From Chamaelirium japonicum (taxonomy: Eukaryota; Streptophyta; Magnoliopsida; Liliales; Melanthiaceae): a stretch of 64,000 bases of DNA. The position numbers and the translations under genes were made by a program. The DNA lies in the NCBI GenBank assembly GCA_947650365.1, contig OX393551.1, positions 59,215,744 through 59,279,743 on the forward strand. Direction: 5' to 3'. The notes beneath the pieces are model-generated. The model worked only from the letters and a program-made list of their open reading frames with translations, was not told the origin of the DNA and made no database searches. Each line of letters starts with the position of its first letter. Position 1 is the first letter of the stretch. Positions 43,332 to 56,122 of the stretch are shown piece after piece.

Positions 43332-44189
43332 TGGATCATGATATAATAATGGGAGACTTAGGCTTAAGTCCTTTTAACAGATGCTATATTAGCTAAAGGA
43401 CATGCAATGTTTCAATATTGCACCAAGTACCTTCCGAACATTTATTGTGTGATACAGCAAGTCTCTCGTCCTTATTTATCCCCTAACGTGCTATAGAAAG
43501 AGTACCTATTAATCTCTAGAAAGAGTATCCATTCGCTGGTTGACACTATACCTATAGGGTTGCTACAGTGATTTCACGGTTGTTGCTATAGTGAAATCAC
43601 TGTAGCAAGAGTATCAATTCGATTTGGTAAGTGTATCAATTTAACGAATTGTTATAGTAAAATCAGTGTAGCTGCTATAGTGATGGATTTCACTATAGTT
43701 GCTACAGTGATCGATTTTAATGTAGCAAGAGTATCAATTAGTCGAATGAATACTCTTTTCTGAAGACAAATGGACACTCTTGTTATAGTAAAATCATTGT
43801 AGCAACCACAACATTCACAGTGTCACCTAGTTAATAGATACTCTTGTTGATTACGAATGGATACTCTTTCCTGTGACGATTGTATATCTTGCTACAGTAT
43901 TTTCACTGTAATAGCTACAGTGAAATCAATGTAGCAATCGCTACATGTGTAGTGTTAATCGACGAATCAATACTCATGTCAAAGACGAATTAATATCTTG
44001 CTAGAGGGGTAGTTTTGTAATTTAAAGGGTAAAAAAGTGTCAACATTTTCGGGTAAGGATTTGTTGTACAAATGTGTCCTTGGGGAGGACTTTAGCTAAT
44101 ATCATACAACTTGTATCCTTTAGCTTAAATAAAGACCTGTGGAGGGATTTAAGACTAATCAACCATATATTCCCTAACACATACACACA
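43332..44189. repeat. MITE-like block rich in GCTACAGTGAAATCA palindromes
   Basis: From about 43560 to 43950, TGCTACAGTGATTTCAC and its inverse (GTGAAATCACTGTAGCA) recur many times along with GAGTATCAATT. The outer parts, GACTTAGGCTTAAGTCC near 43355 and GGGATTTAAGACTAATC near 44145, may be degenerate inverted ends. No coding sequence is seen. Confidence 0.5.
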
Positions 44190-44203
44190 CCCAGAGCACT
44201 TTT
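44190..44203. repeat. LINE b target-site duplication, left
   Basis: CCCAGAGCAC followed by T's abuts the LINE tail. The same CCCAGAGCACTTTT occurs at 50440-50453. Confidence 0.85.
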
Positions 44204-44229
44204 TTTTTTGGTACTAATAATTAGACTAG

Positions 44230-47200
44230 TTAAGGTCTTACAAAAGGGGGTCCCGTGAGGTCCCTGTTACATAGGTCAATGATCTCCCGGCTAAAACTTT
44301 TAGATGAAATACATGGCATAGTTAAAACTCTAGCCCCTTTGGCCAGCAAGTCAGCCACTTGGTTGCCCTCTCGGAATATGTGGGTCACCCGAAACATGTT
44401 GAATTTCCTTACTTTGCTGATGCAATCCTGCACCAAAGGTTGGTTTGAGTCATTGGTGCACAAGGCTCGAATAATCTGATCTGCATCACCTTCAACCCAC
44501 AGCTGGCCCCTCCACCCTGAGTCTTCAACACATTTGATGCCTTCCCATAACGCCCTGGCCTCTGTCACGAGAGCCGAGTGAGTGTAGCACGGGTACTCCC
44601 TAGTGTAGAGGATACCACCACTGCTGTTCCGGACGATGAACCCTGCTCCTGCCTTCTCCAGTTTGCCGGTCCAAGCCCCATCAAAGTTGAGTTTGAGCTC
44701 TTCCCCCACAGGTGGTTCCCATTTGACTTCGACTTGATGATTTGATAACGCTGGTTCCTGAGTAATAGAATGAAAATATTTGTTAGTTTGTGTGAATTCC
44801 TTGAGACTAAGGATGACACTACGCGCCACTTGTTTGGGCTCTTCCCTTATTCCTTTGAATAGTTCGTGGTTACTTGGGTTCCAAATGGCCCACAACCCAG
44901 CTATAAGTATTCCACCCCTGAGCCGGGCCTTATTGCTAGATCCCAGTTCTTCGACCCATTCACGCCAGGAGTTTGGCTTCCACATTCCCCCTATCGGAAA
45001 CGCAAGAAGTCCCCACGTAGCAGTATCTCCTACACAACCAAAGATCGCATGAGATGCATTTTCATCCTCTGTAGCACACCGACTACAGAGGGGAAGAAGG
45101 TCAAGACCTCTCCTATGGAGAAGATCTTTGGTGGATATGCGCTTGTGGATGAGTTTCCAAGCGAAACTCTTAGCCCGGGGGGGGGGGGGGTCCATAAGAC
45201 ATCCCAAAGGAAGGGGTTTGGAATGAAGTCGGGGTTGGAGTTTGACTCAACATTGAATTCATCCTCGCCTAGATGGCTCCCATAGGTAGATGTAGACTCA
45301 TCATTCATACCGTTGTCCGAAGCCAAAATATGATAGGCTATGTTGGTCTTGTAAATAAGTTCCTCGTTTGGGCCCCAAATGATGGCACTGCTTGGTTCCT
45401 CACTTAACAACGGGATGCTAATGATCTGGGCTGCCATATCTGGGTGGAATAACTGGCTCAGAACATAAATGTTCCAACCCCCATTTTCATCCAACAGATC
45501 ATCAACCCTGTTGACACTAGCTAGCATCATATGATTCACAAAGGTAGGCCATTTGTCGAGTGGGATGGTGGATATCCAAGGCTCTAGACCCACCTGAAAA
45601 TTAGCACCCACCCAAATCGGACGTTTTATCTGGTGATGTAACGCGGAGGTCCCCTGGAGTACAGCCCTCCAAGCCCAAAAGCATCGTTTCGGAGTTTTCC
45701 TGGTCCACGGGTCACCATGAAGATGATACTTAGCCCGACAAAAACCACTCCAGTGACCTGTGGGTTGGCTGAGAAGTTCGAAACATTTCTTTCCCATCAG
45801 CGCCTGTTTAGACCATTCAAAATCCCGGATCCCCAGCCCCCCTTCAGCCAGGGGTTTGCAAACCTGACACCAATTTACTAGATGGATCCCCTTGCCCGAT
45901 TGGTTGCCTCCCCACAGGAATTTCCGTAATACCTGCTCCTATCGATTGATGGCATGTTTGGCTACCCACGTGCAAGAAAGTGCATATAGAGGCAAGGAGT
46001 TTAGGACCGATTTAATCATCGTAACTCTGCCTGGAAATAAAAGGATTCTAGCTTTCCATCATGCCAATTTCCCTAAGACCTTAGCAAGAAGTTCATTAGT
46101 TTGGTCCTTAGCTGGGATTCTCTTGCCCCAAATGGTGAACCCAAGATACCGGAAGGGTTCCTTAGTGATCCGGAACCCAAAAAAATCTGAGATAACATTT
46201 TTATCAGTGTTGCTAACATTTGTTCCGAAAAATGATGGAAGATTTGGCCTTGTTAACACTCTGACCCGAAATCTCGCAATAAGAGTTGATGGCCCGGAAG
46301 AGAGTAGCACTTTGCCTTTGGTTAGCTTGGCCAAATAAAAGACAATCATTAGCAAAAGCAAGATTATGTATTGCCGTGACTTCCGGGGTTGGTTTGAGCC
46401 CCAACACTGCCCCCTGACGGCTCAAAGAGTCAAGATGTCTGGTCAACACATCCGACCCAAGGATGAAAAGGTAGGGAGACAGGGGGGTCCCCCTGCCTCA
46501 ACCCTTTGGTCGATTTAAACCACCAAGTGGGGGTGCCGTTTAGGAGGATGGCAAAGGCTGGATCACAAATACAGCCATGAATTCATTTAATCCACCCCTC
46601 ACAAAATACAAACTTACGCATGACTAAACCAAGGAAACTCCAGCTCATGCGATCATATGCCTGAGCCATGTCAATTTTGAGAGCCATGGTGTCCTTACCC
46701 AGCTCCTCTTATTCCATGGAATGCAATGCCTCCTGGGTTAGGAGGATATTATCAGTGATGTTATGCCCCTTGATAAAGGCTCCCTGCTCCTTAGACACCA
46801 ATTTGTAGAGAAGGTTTCATTCTGTTGACCAAGATTTTGGTGACAAGTTTGTAAATCACATTACACAGGCTGATAGGCCTGAAATGCTCCGGCTTTGAGG
46901 CCTCAGTGGATTTGGGGACAAGGGTGATGAAAGTGTCCTTCCAACTATAAGGCATGGAATTGGAAAAAAAGAAACCTCGCACCTCCCTACTCACCACCTC
47001 CTCAACTGTGTCCCAATTGGCCTTGTAGAATTCACTAATGAAACCATCAAGCCCTAGGGCCTTAGAGCAGCCAAGGAAAACATAGTGTTTTTCACCTCTT
47101 GGAAGGAGACCGATCGGGTAATCCAACGATTTTCTGCATCCGAGATAAGTTATAGGACCAAATCCAAGATAGACAAACAAGTAGTGGGGAGGGGTGAAGG

Positions 47201-48486
47201 GGAATTCCATTTCGAGTAGAAGTGGTTCACAAGAATCCTTTCAAGATTGGGCCTATCCCGAAAGGTGGCACCAGTCTGATCCACCAAGGTCAGAATGCGA
47301 CTGTGATTCCTTCTGATGATGGTAGTTCTGTGGAAGAAGGCAGTGTTCCGATCACCCCCCTTCAACTATTCCACCCTAGACTTTTGTTTCCACATGCTCT
47401 CCTTCATAGCGAGGGTAGAGTGGTAATCCGCCAGGGCAGAACGAATGACCGATTTCTCTATAAGCGAGAGCCCCACCCTGAACTCAAGTCTTTGCAGGTA
47501 GAGAATAGTATCAAGAAGGCATCTAGCCCAACCATCAAGATTCCCTATGACATTTTTGTTCCAGGCTAGGAGGGCACGCCTAGTCCTAAGAAGCCGGAGG
47601 TTTAGCATGGCTGGATTGCCCCTTCCGGAAGCTCCTTGCCACGCGCTAGCAACCACTCTATAGCAGTCTGGATGCATCAGCCAGAACTGCTCAAAACGAA
47701 AAGGTCTATGACCTTGCCATAATTTAGGTTCAAGGTTGATTTCCAAGGGGCAATGATCAGAGGCAATTCTAGCTAGGTGCTCGACTTGGGCATCAGGAAA
47801 GAGGTCAAGCCAGGATCCGGTGCAGAAAGCCCAATCCAGCCTTTCCCAGATACACCTATCACCATCTTGGTTGTTGGACCAGGTGAAACTGGCCCCCCTT
47901 AAGCCCATGCCAATGAGGGAATTAGACCCAACAAAATCCCAAAATTCCAAAACCTCATTGTCGAGATTGAAACCCAGACCCCTTGCTTGTCTTCCGGGTT
48001 TAAGGTCACATTGAAGTCACCTAGGATAATTGTAGGAAGGGAGAGATTGCACACAGTAGAGATAGAACCCCATATATCCTGGCAATCCGTGGCGGTCTGC
48101 TTGGCATAAACCGCTACCATGACCCATTGTCGACCCTAGGTTTCCGTAATAATACCAAAATCCACTTGAACATTGAAAGAGAAAAAGTTTACCTCCCCAA
48201 TGGTCGGCTTCCATAGAGCTAGGATACCACCCGACCTCTGAATGGAAGGGATGCAAAAAAAACCACACTGCCCTAAGCGGTTAGCAGCCAACTGAGCCTC
48301 CACCTCCCCGACATGGGTTTCCAAAAAAATAAACATGTCCAGATTATGCATTCTAATGAGGTGCTCACAGTGATTTAGGCACGCTTTGCGCCTAATGCCC
48401 CTGCAATTCCACATCATAATATTCATAAGGAAAGGGTTTATACGAACAACCTGATCCTTATATGGTTTCAGCATCATCAAAGACAT
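44230..48486 (-). pseudogene. LINE b ORF2 (endonuclease, reverse transcriptase, zf-RVT, RNase H), disrupted
   Basis: The endonuclease starts NIMMWNCRGIRRK near 48410 and has SDHCPLEINLEP near 47745. The reverse transcriptase follows with LVPKSTEASKPEHFRPISL near 46890 and HNLAFANDCLLFGQ near 46340. There FAND replaces FADD, so one catalytic Asp is lost. The zf-RVT part follows (LLHRRGLDLLPLCSRC), then an RNase H with KLNFDGAWTGKLEKAGAGF and REGNQVADLLAKGA (44330-44700). A G run of 14 (45177-45190) lies between them. Frames shift repeatedly; the longest open piece is 325 codons (44230-45207). Confidence 0.9.
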
Positions 48487-48719
48487 TCATCTCGATGTCG
48501 CCCTTCCTAGATTCAGAATGTGGGTCGGCGGCCTCGCTCACCCAGCTCTGGACCGACTCCTTCATCTCATGTACAAGCTCTTGGTGATCAAGGTTCTTGT
48601 TACTCCCATCACTAGGAGAAGTATTCTGGTGCTGGTGTCACTCACCATCACCGCACTCCAATGTGGACACCCTTCCACCATCCAACTTCCCCAATGAGCA
48701 CATCTCTCCCCCCGATCCT

Positions 48720-50439
48720 TCATTGAGGATGGGGGAAGAGGCGATCAGCTCGGCCTCTGGAGTAGGTTGTAATTAAACTTAGGGGCCATGGTGATGCATT
48801 ATGACTGGTGGAGGAGGGCCAAGCAACTCGTTGTTGGGCTCCGGCCACCCCCCGCTGGAGTTTAAAGTAGGGTTTATGGAAGGGAGTTTTAAGGGGATCC
48901 CGGTGCCCTGGGACCCCTCTTTTAATTTTTTTGCCTTTGTTCCTCTGCATACCATTAAGGTTTCCCCAATCATCTTGCTTGAACCTTGCCATTGCAACCG
49001 CCCAGCTCCCCACCTTCCGGGAGTTCACCCCATCTGTTGCACACCCTTACATTGGTTCCACACGGTCCCTCACATGACCATCCACGTGCTTTGGTTTCTC
49101 AGGGATTGTCACTTTGTGGCAGGTCATAGGGGAGTTGTCTTTGTTACTAACTCCATAGCCTCTGTGTCTTGTAAATCCACTCCCGCCCTCGTCCCTTGCC
49201 CCATACTTTCACACGTGTCCAATTCCTCAGTCATGGTCTCTCCCACCGTCTCTTTACTGACAGTATTTTGCTTCCTCTGAACTTCTACCACGCCCCGCCT
49301 ACTCCGCCCCTCATGTCCACCGCCCCTTGGTTTTGGTTCCGCTCTCCACTCCCTCTGTCTCTCGCCCCCTGACATCGTTGGCATTTCCACCCCTCTTCCT
49401 CCTCCAGATCGGGTCCCCAACCCCCTCTTCCTTCAGTTCACTATCATCTATTCCCCATGCCCTCTCTCCTTCTCCATTTATTCTCCCCTTTCAGACATCA
49501 CCCGAACTGATGCCTCTACTAACATGGAGCTAGTCGAATCCTTACTATCCTTTTCTATAGACGTAGTGCCCACCTCACATGGCCATCCGGACTCAGGCAC
49601 CTTCTTGGGGCAAACCGAGGTCAGATGGACGATGCACCCTCAGCCGAAACAGAAGGTCGAAACCCCTTCATAGACAAACTTTTGCCATCGTACACAGCGC
49701 TCGCTCCGGATCTTGGTGCCCGGGCATAGAGGGCTTGCCAGATCAATCTCCACACACACCCGTGCATACTTCCCTTGTATGTATCCCCTTGTGCACGCAT
49801 CGACTTCAATTGGTCTCCCCGCTTTAGCTGCCACAAAAATTAGTAGATTTCGGTTCCAATACTCAATCGGGAGACATGGCATGCGGATCTAGACGGCTGC
49901 TTCACTGATATTGTCAGTTTTCGGGCAAAATTCCGGCTGCCATCGTTCCACAGCCAGAGTTTGACCGACCACCGACCATGGCCGCCGGAGTGAATACGCC
50001 GTAGGTCCCCCTCGTTGTTGAACCTGAAAATGAAAAAGCCATTCGCAAGGGGGACAATGTCAACTGAACCTGTAGTCTTCCACTTTCCAGATAGGATTTT
50101 GCCGACGAAATCCGGAGCGGCTCCTCATCCTAGGAGCTTCCCGTTGAGGGTCGATTCCCATTCCTTCCTTGCCGGCGCAAGACGCTCTTCCAGGAAGAAG
50201 ATCCCATCTCCATCATCCCGTATGACCCGATCTATTTCTTCTTGAGAGATGAAACCGTTGATTTTCTCCCTCTTCGACTCCTGGAACAACCTCGCCCATG
50301 ACGGAGCAGCCACGACCCCAACCCTCCATGCTAGTGGCCCTGGCTTGTTGGCATAAGCCCTGCCGGCTTGGATTTCGTTTTTCCCATGCTTCTCCCCTAC
50401 CACACAATCGCTCATCTCCTCCTCGCCACTCATTTCTTC
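48720..50439 (-). pseudogene. LINE b ORF1 remnant (DUF4283-like)
   Basis: On the minus strand the first segment contains RLFQESKREKINGFIS and PARKEWESTLNGKLLG. Next comes DFVGKILSGKWKTTGS and FFIFRFNNEGDLRRI, the layout of the DUF4283 domain of plant L1 ORF1 proteins. A downstream zinc-knuckle part is too degraded to assign. It is expected to bind RNA. Confidence 0.65.
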
Positions 50440-50453
50440 CCCAGAGCACTTTT
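50440..50453. repeat. LINE b target-site duplication, right (CCCAGAGCACTTTT)
   Basis: This is an exact copy of the left site. It gives a clear full-length boundary for the insertion. Confidence 0.85.
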
Positions 50454-51548
50454 GGGTCCTTACAATCTTCAATCCTTATTCATACCTAGTAATATGTCAT
50501 TTTTACCCTTCCCGTTTTATCCCTGTACAAGGCACAAATACCATCTAAGAATATTACACTTTTGCCACTAATCAATTGAGTCTTATTTATCCATTTAAAA
50601 AACCAAGGGCTATTATGGAAATAACAATCCCACTAACCCACTAAGCCATTATTCCTTCAATTGTGGCCTACTTTTTGTTTCCCACTTTACCCTTTTCTTC
50701 TTTGCCACTAATCAATTGAATCTTATTTATTCATTAAAAAAGTAAGGGCTATAATGGGAAGGGCAATCCCACTAACTTCATATTTTCATCCTACATTTTG
50801 TTTACCATTTTACCCTTCTCAATCATATATTTTAAAAAAAATCAATGGAAATGTTTGAGTAGGGTATGGGCATAGGAACTAAGTCTACCCGATTAACTTT
50901 TGGATATGGATATGGATACCCCAATACCCATACCCGAAACCCAATTAACCCTCTAACTTGTGACTCAATCCCGATCCGAAACATCGAGTACGGGTATGGG
51001 TACACATGTACTTTCTGGTATGGGTATGGGTTGTACAAGGTTTTTAAAAGGCTTGGGTAAGGTATGGGTATAGGAATTCTTCAGGTTTGTGTCTGGGTAT
51101 GGGTACCTCAATACCCATATCTAAAACCCGAAATCCGATTGTCTCTCTAACTTGTGTGGATAACTTTGACATATATATAGGGTACATATACCCCATATTT
51201 GGATCTATGTTATTAAAACAAAAGCAAAGGAAGGAAGTGTTGCATTCTTGCACTTCCCATTCTGATCCTACAAAAATTATCAATATGCCCTTATGCTCTA
51301 TTATTATTTTATGTGTCCATACCCAATACTAAGATGGTTATTTTTAATTTGGGTATGTGTAAAAGGCTCCATAGATCAGCAACTGTTGCACATGCAACAC
51401 ATGCACATGCTCAGTGCACTAGTAATCGCTCAATGGCGTTGAGTCGAGCACGGAAAGAACTTACGGGGGTGTTTTATATCAATCCAGAACGCGGCCGTTT
51501 CTAATGCCGGTTCCGGATTTTTAAAAGTAACGGCTAGTATTGTACCGG
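50454..51548. repeat. Intergenic sequence with two local duplications
   Basis: A ~130-bp unit is duplicated near 50553-50640 and 50701-50790 (GCCACTAATCAATTGA, then AAGGGCTAT). A second, GGGTATGGG-rich unit is duplicated near 50850-51040 and 51050-51190 (ACCCAATACCCATA-type words). Short ORFs through the latter are Tyr/Pro/Gly repeats and are not genes. Confidence 0.6.
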
Positions 51549-51558
51549 CGGAATGAAA
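51549..51558. repeat. LINE c target-site duplication, left (CGGAATGAAA)
   Basis: The 10-bp word adjoins the T-run of LINE c and recurs at 56113-56122. Confidence 0.85.
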
Positions 51559-51634
51559 TTTTTTTTTTTTTTTTTGAGAACCCCTCCTCAATGGAGGGAG
51601 GGTTTGGCGGACCCCAACCAGAAGCTATTAGGAG

Positions 51635-54600
51635 CTAAGAAAGCAAAGTGTTACAGAAGATGTTAGCCTCCACCCCTAGTTTATCACGCCAAGGTACAAT
51701 CCAAGCATTGAAGAGGGAGATGATAGACTGCTTCAACTTACCCTGCCCTGCTGACTTGGCATTGAAAACCCGATTGTTTCGTTCTAGCCAGATGATCCAC
51801 ACAATAGCCATGACCAGAACGTCCCACGGTTTCCGGATTGACATCGGAATATGCCTCCTCCTCCAAGTAGTCCAAAGGGCCTTGAGCGTCCTCGGGTGAG
51901 AAGAAAGACCCGATCTACTCTCAAAAAGGTCCCACAGAGGCCTGACAAAGGAGCACCCTAGTAACAAATGCGAGGCTGTCTCCTCCTCCGATCCACAGAA
52001 AGTGCACAGGGCATCCGACACACGCGGGTGATGTCTACGCAATAGAGCCGACTTGGTGAGAATTTTGTTCCGGGAGGCAAGTAGAGAAAAGATCTGCACC
52101 TTCGAGGGAGCCTTCGACTTCTAGATAGCTCTTGAAGGTCCGTGGCGTTGGTCTGTAGGGAGAAGGTGGCTGTAGAAGGAGCTGACGGAGAAGACTCCCG
52201 AAGACGAGGCACTCCAATGGACCGTATCCCGGGATATTCTGAAGGTGGCAGACCGCAGAATAGGAAGAAGATCAAGCCACTCCCGCCGACCATCCTGATC
52301 CAAAGGAGCACCAAGTTTCACCCGCCACCTGATGCTTCCCCGTCTCCGAAATGTCTGAGAGCGGACCGAAGCTCCCTTGTTCCTGGCCAGGGAGTAGAGG
52401 CATGGGAAGAGTTGCTCCAACGGTCTGTCAGAGATCCAAGGGTCTCTCCAGAATCTGATTGACCGCCCGTCACCGAGAACAAGCGAAGTTGCCCCCCTAT
52501 AGAGATCTCTGACCTTTAGAATACCCCTCCAGAAGCAAGAGATCTTGCCTGAAGATCTACCCCGGGCCTGCAATGGCGAGAATCTCTTAAAATATCTCGC
52601 TAGGATGACGTCCCTCCAGGACCCTCTAGAATTCTGCTGAAGTCGCCACCACCATTTCCCTAGCATTGAGATATTGAATCTGCGCAAATCCAGAACCCCC
52701 AAACCGCCCATCTTTTTTGGAAGACAAACCTGATCCCATCTCATCAGATTGTAACCACCCGCATTCTCCCCCACACCGTGCCAGAGGAAGGAACGCCGAA
52801 TCTTATCTATCCTCTCCACCACCCAGGACGGCAGGTAGTAAAAGGACAGGTAGTACGAGGGGATCGAAGATAGGACAGAGTTTACCAGCACGAGCCTACC
52901 TCCTGAAGAAAGAAACCGGCCCTTCCATCCCTCCAGTCTCCGCTCGACCTTAAGGATAAGCTGCTCCCAATCCTCCCGCCGAAGCGCTTTGTCACTAATA
53001 GGGAGCCCAAGATACTTCATTGGTAATCTTGCCTCTTTGCAATTCAAAAGCTTGGCCAAACCGTCCCCTGCGTCTCCCGGCCCGATGTAGTACAGACAGG
53101 TCTTCTGGAAATTAATTCTAAGGCCCGAGGTCAGCTCCAAACCGTAGAGGAGGATCTTGAGTGAGACTAACTGGAACGGGCATGCCGCTGCGAATAGGAG
53201 AGAATCATCTGCGTAGTGCAAGTTCGATGTTGTCCAGCCACTCCCTCCAACCCCCCGGACCAAGCCCTCAGCATTCGCCTTCCGGACAGCTGCGTCGAAG
53301 GCATCAACCACCAGGATAAAGAGGTATGGGGACAGTGGGCAACCTTGTTTCAGACCCTTATAAACCTTGAAGTCCTTGCCCTGTTCCCCGTTAATGAGGC
53401 AAGAAAGCTTCGAGGACACCAGGATCTCTCTAATCCAGCCAATCCAACCCTCTGAAAATCCTTTCGCCTTCAAAAGATCGAGCAAGAAGTCTCACCTTAT
53501 CTGGTCGAAAGCTCTCTCGAAATCGATCTTCAGCAGCACTCCTTCCCCTCCCGACTCACGCAGGTGGAAGATCGTCTCATGAGCCGCCGCCACGCTATCA
53601 AGTATGAGCCTCCCCTTGATGAAAGCGGTCTGGGAAGGAGAGACCAAAAGAGAGATGTTTTCCGCGAGCCGATTTGCCAAGACCTTCGTGATGATCTTGT
53701 AGAGGCAATTTGACAAGGAGATCGGCCTGTAGTCCCTGATTGTCTCTGCAGCAGATTTTTTAGGCAAGAGAATGATCCATGAGTGGTTGAGGCAGTGAAG
53801 ACGCACCTTGCCTAAGAAAAAATCATGGAGTAGCCGGCAAAGATCCTCCTTCAAGATGGCCCAGAATTTCTGAAAAAACTCCATGGGAAACCCATCAGGA
53901 CCCGATGCCCCATCACTCTTCGACTGGAACACTGCCTTGCGAAACTCCTCCACTGTAAACTCAGCCTCCAATCCCGATCCGCCTGGAATCCTCGGGAAAT
54001 CCGCACCGGCCCAGTCAAAAGAGAGCCCCGTCGAAAGCTCTCCCTCCTGGAAGGAGGTCTTGAAGAAGGAAGTGGCTGCATCAAGAATGTCCGACGTGGA
54101 CGTCAGCTCCCTGTCTTCGTGCCACAAGGATGCCAAAAAGTTCTTCCGTCTCCGAGCATTGGCTACTCTATGGAAGTAGGAAGTGTTCGCATCGCCTAAC
54201 TTCACCCACTGCTCCTTCGAACGCTGCCGCCACATCCCTTCCTCCTTCCGCAAGAGCAGCACTAGCTCCTTCAATCTCGAGATCTCCGGGGGAGTGAGGG
54301 TGGCAAGTTCGCCTCTGACCTCAAGCACCCGAATCTCAGCCAAAGCCGACACCTTTTGGCGAATAACATTTCCGAAGTGGGCTATGCTCCACGCTTGGAG
54401 CTTCTTCTTGATGAATCTGAGCTTCATAGCCATGTTCAGAGCCGAGTTATCTACAGACCCAGCCTCGGCCCACCACCTTGCAATCAATTCCTCGAATCCC
54501 TCCTCCATGGTCCACATCGACTCAAACCGAAAAGGAGGCCGGTGAAGTGAGATCGAATCCGTAGAGAGGAGGATCGGTGCATGATCGGAAACGCAGGAAG

Positions 54601-55255
54601 CCAGACCTGCCTGAATGGAGCCAGGAAAACGCAAGTCCCAGTCCAAAGAGATCAAGAACCGATCCAGTCTAGCCAATATCAGGTCTTCTCTCTTGTTGCT
54701 CCACGTGAAGGTACGCCCGGACAAAGGTAAATCAATCAACTCCTGGTGACGGATGAACTGGGAGAAAGCTCTCATCGCCGAAGCATCCCCATCACTGCGT
54801 AGTCGCTCCTCTGACCCTCGAGTGACGTTGAAATCACCCGCGATTACCCAAGGCCCTGGAAAGTTCGTCCTGAGCAAAGATAGCTCTGTCCAGAAGTCGT
54901 CACCTCTACTGTGGTCAGTCGGCCCGTAGACGGATGAAAGCATCCACTCCACCCCACCGAGTCTATTCTGGAGGACCAGGGTGAGGGAGAAAACTCCAAC
55001 GTTGGAACTCTTCAACAAAAATAGGTCGTCGCTGTACCCTATTAGAATTCCACCCGACGCCCCTGTAGCATCTTTAGCCTCCCACCTCGCAATCTTCCTC
55101 GTACTGAGAGAGCGGAAAAAATGATTCGTCGGGTTCTCACGCTTGGACTCCTGAATGCAGATAACATCGACATCGTGTATAGAGGCAAACGAACTAGCCG
55201 CCCTTCTCTTCTCTGACTTCCCTAAACCCCTAACATTCCACGACAAAATCTTCAT
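51635..55255 (-). pseudogene. LINE c ORF2, 1206 codons with two Trp-to-stop changes
   Basis: One frame runs from MKILSWNVRGLGKSEKR at 55255 to the stop at 51635. It is interrupted only by TGA at 53494-53492 (in AFDQIR-stop-DFLLD) and TAG at 52123-52121 (in GPSRAI-stop-KSK), both at places where Trp is expected. Domains in order: apurinic-type endonuclease (CIQESKRE, then SDHAPILLSTDS), linker, reverse transcriptase (SGPDGFPMEFFQKFW, LKIDFERAFDQ, NLHYADDSLLF with intact YADD), GKWWWRLQQNSRGSWRDVI, and a zf-RVT (CTFCGSEEETASHLLLGC). The enzyme would nick the target and copy RNA there. The stops truncate it today. Confidence 0.95.
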
Positions 55256-55309
55256 AGAAACACAAAGATATCAACTTCCTAGACTCCCCGAAGCCATCCA
55301 ACCACCCGG

Positions 55310-56112
55310 TCAAGACGAGGCCATCCTCGCTCTCGTCTCCTCCAGTGCCCTGATAGAGTCAAGAAAGAAACGAACACTATCCATCTCTGGAGGGGTAATA
55401 AAACCACACTTCTTTGCAATATCCAAAACAACATCATCATCCAAAAGAGAGAGGGGGAGGGACGCTGAAGGATCCGCCTGATCCAACTCCAAAAGACGCG
55501 TCTTCGCCCGAACGAGAGCCTGCGCCAGCATAGGATCATCCGAGGAGCGCTGCAAAAACTGCCGAAAACTCCTCCTCGCCGAGTGCATCTGGGAAGGTCC
55601 TGCCATGTCAGCCGATGCAGCCGGTCTCTCCTGGTCAGCGCTCCGAACAGCCAAGTCCCGCGACGTCCCACCCCCCTGCTCTAACTCAGCGTTCCTGTCG
55701 ACATCAAGGTTAGAAGCAAGAGAAATCCCCACCATGGGACTAGCCCTCTCAAAAGGCACATGTTCAACGTGGGGGTCCAAGGGGGGTCCCCCCTCAACAG
55801 AAACCCCAGGGAAGCCTTCGTGCACATCCACGAAGGGGTTAAAGTGGGAGGCCTCACACCCCACGTGTGGAAAATCAACAGGATCACGAGGGGCGTCACC
55901 ATTCTCCCCAAGATTCAAAACAAAACCTGAATCCCACGAGAATTGTTGGAGAGAAGGTGTACCTGGTTCCTGACTACCGCCCGTCTCGCTGGTCGCCTGG
56001 CTCGGCCCCGGATCCTGGGCAGGAGCAGGGAATCGAGGAGGTCTGACACACGGCTGCCGGAACCGGGTTGGTTGAGGCGAGGCGATCGGTGGACCAAAGC
56101 CCGGTGGGATCA
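55310..56112 (-). pseudogene. LINE c ORF1, 5'-truncated C-terminal part
   Basis: An open frame runs from the truncated element end (IPPGFGPPIASPQPTRF) to a stop at 55310, 54 bases before ORF2. It is Pro/Ser-rich and ends RKSFRQFLQR-like, then LDDDVVLDIAKKCGF, which may help bind RNA. The DUF4283 and zinc-knuckle parts expected upstream are lost by 5' truncation. Confidence 0.7.
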
Positions 56113-56122
56113 CGGAATGAAA
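56113..56122. repeat. LINE c target-site duplication, right (CGGAATGAAA)
   Basis: This is the second exact copy of the 10-bp word. Duplicate C follows directly. Confidence 0.85.

Larger units (their letters stand above)
44200..50439 (-). mobile_element. LINE b: near full-length L1 with an RNase H domain
   Basis: This is a 6.2-kb element on the minus strand with a T-run at its 3' end (44200-44209) and a TSD of at least 10 bp. It has a degenerate ORF1, then an ORF2 with endonuclease, reverse transcriptase and a C-terminal RNase H. It belongs to a different L1 subfamily from LINEs a, c and d, because its 3' UTR lacks their conserved tail motif. Confidence 0.9.
51559..56112 (-). mobile_element. 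LINE c: young L1 with almost intact ORF2
   Basis: This is a 4.55-kb insertion with a poly-A tail (T-run from 51559) and a 10-bp TSD. The 5' end is truncated inside ORF1. ORF2 spans the full domain set with only two nonsense codons, so this is the youngest LINE in the window. Confidence 0.95.

Noticed and set aside
50832-51283. ORFs rich in YPYP or GYGY
   Set aside because: They are readings of GGGTATGGG repeats with no domain.
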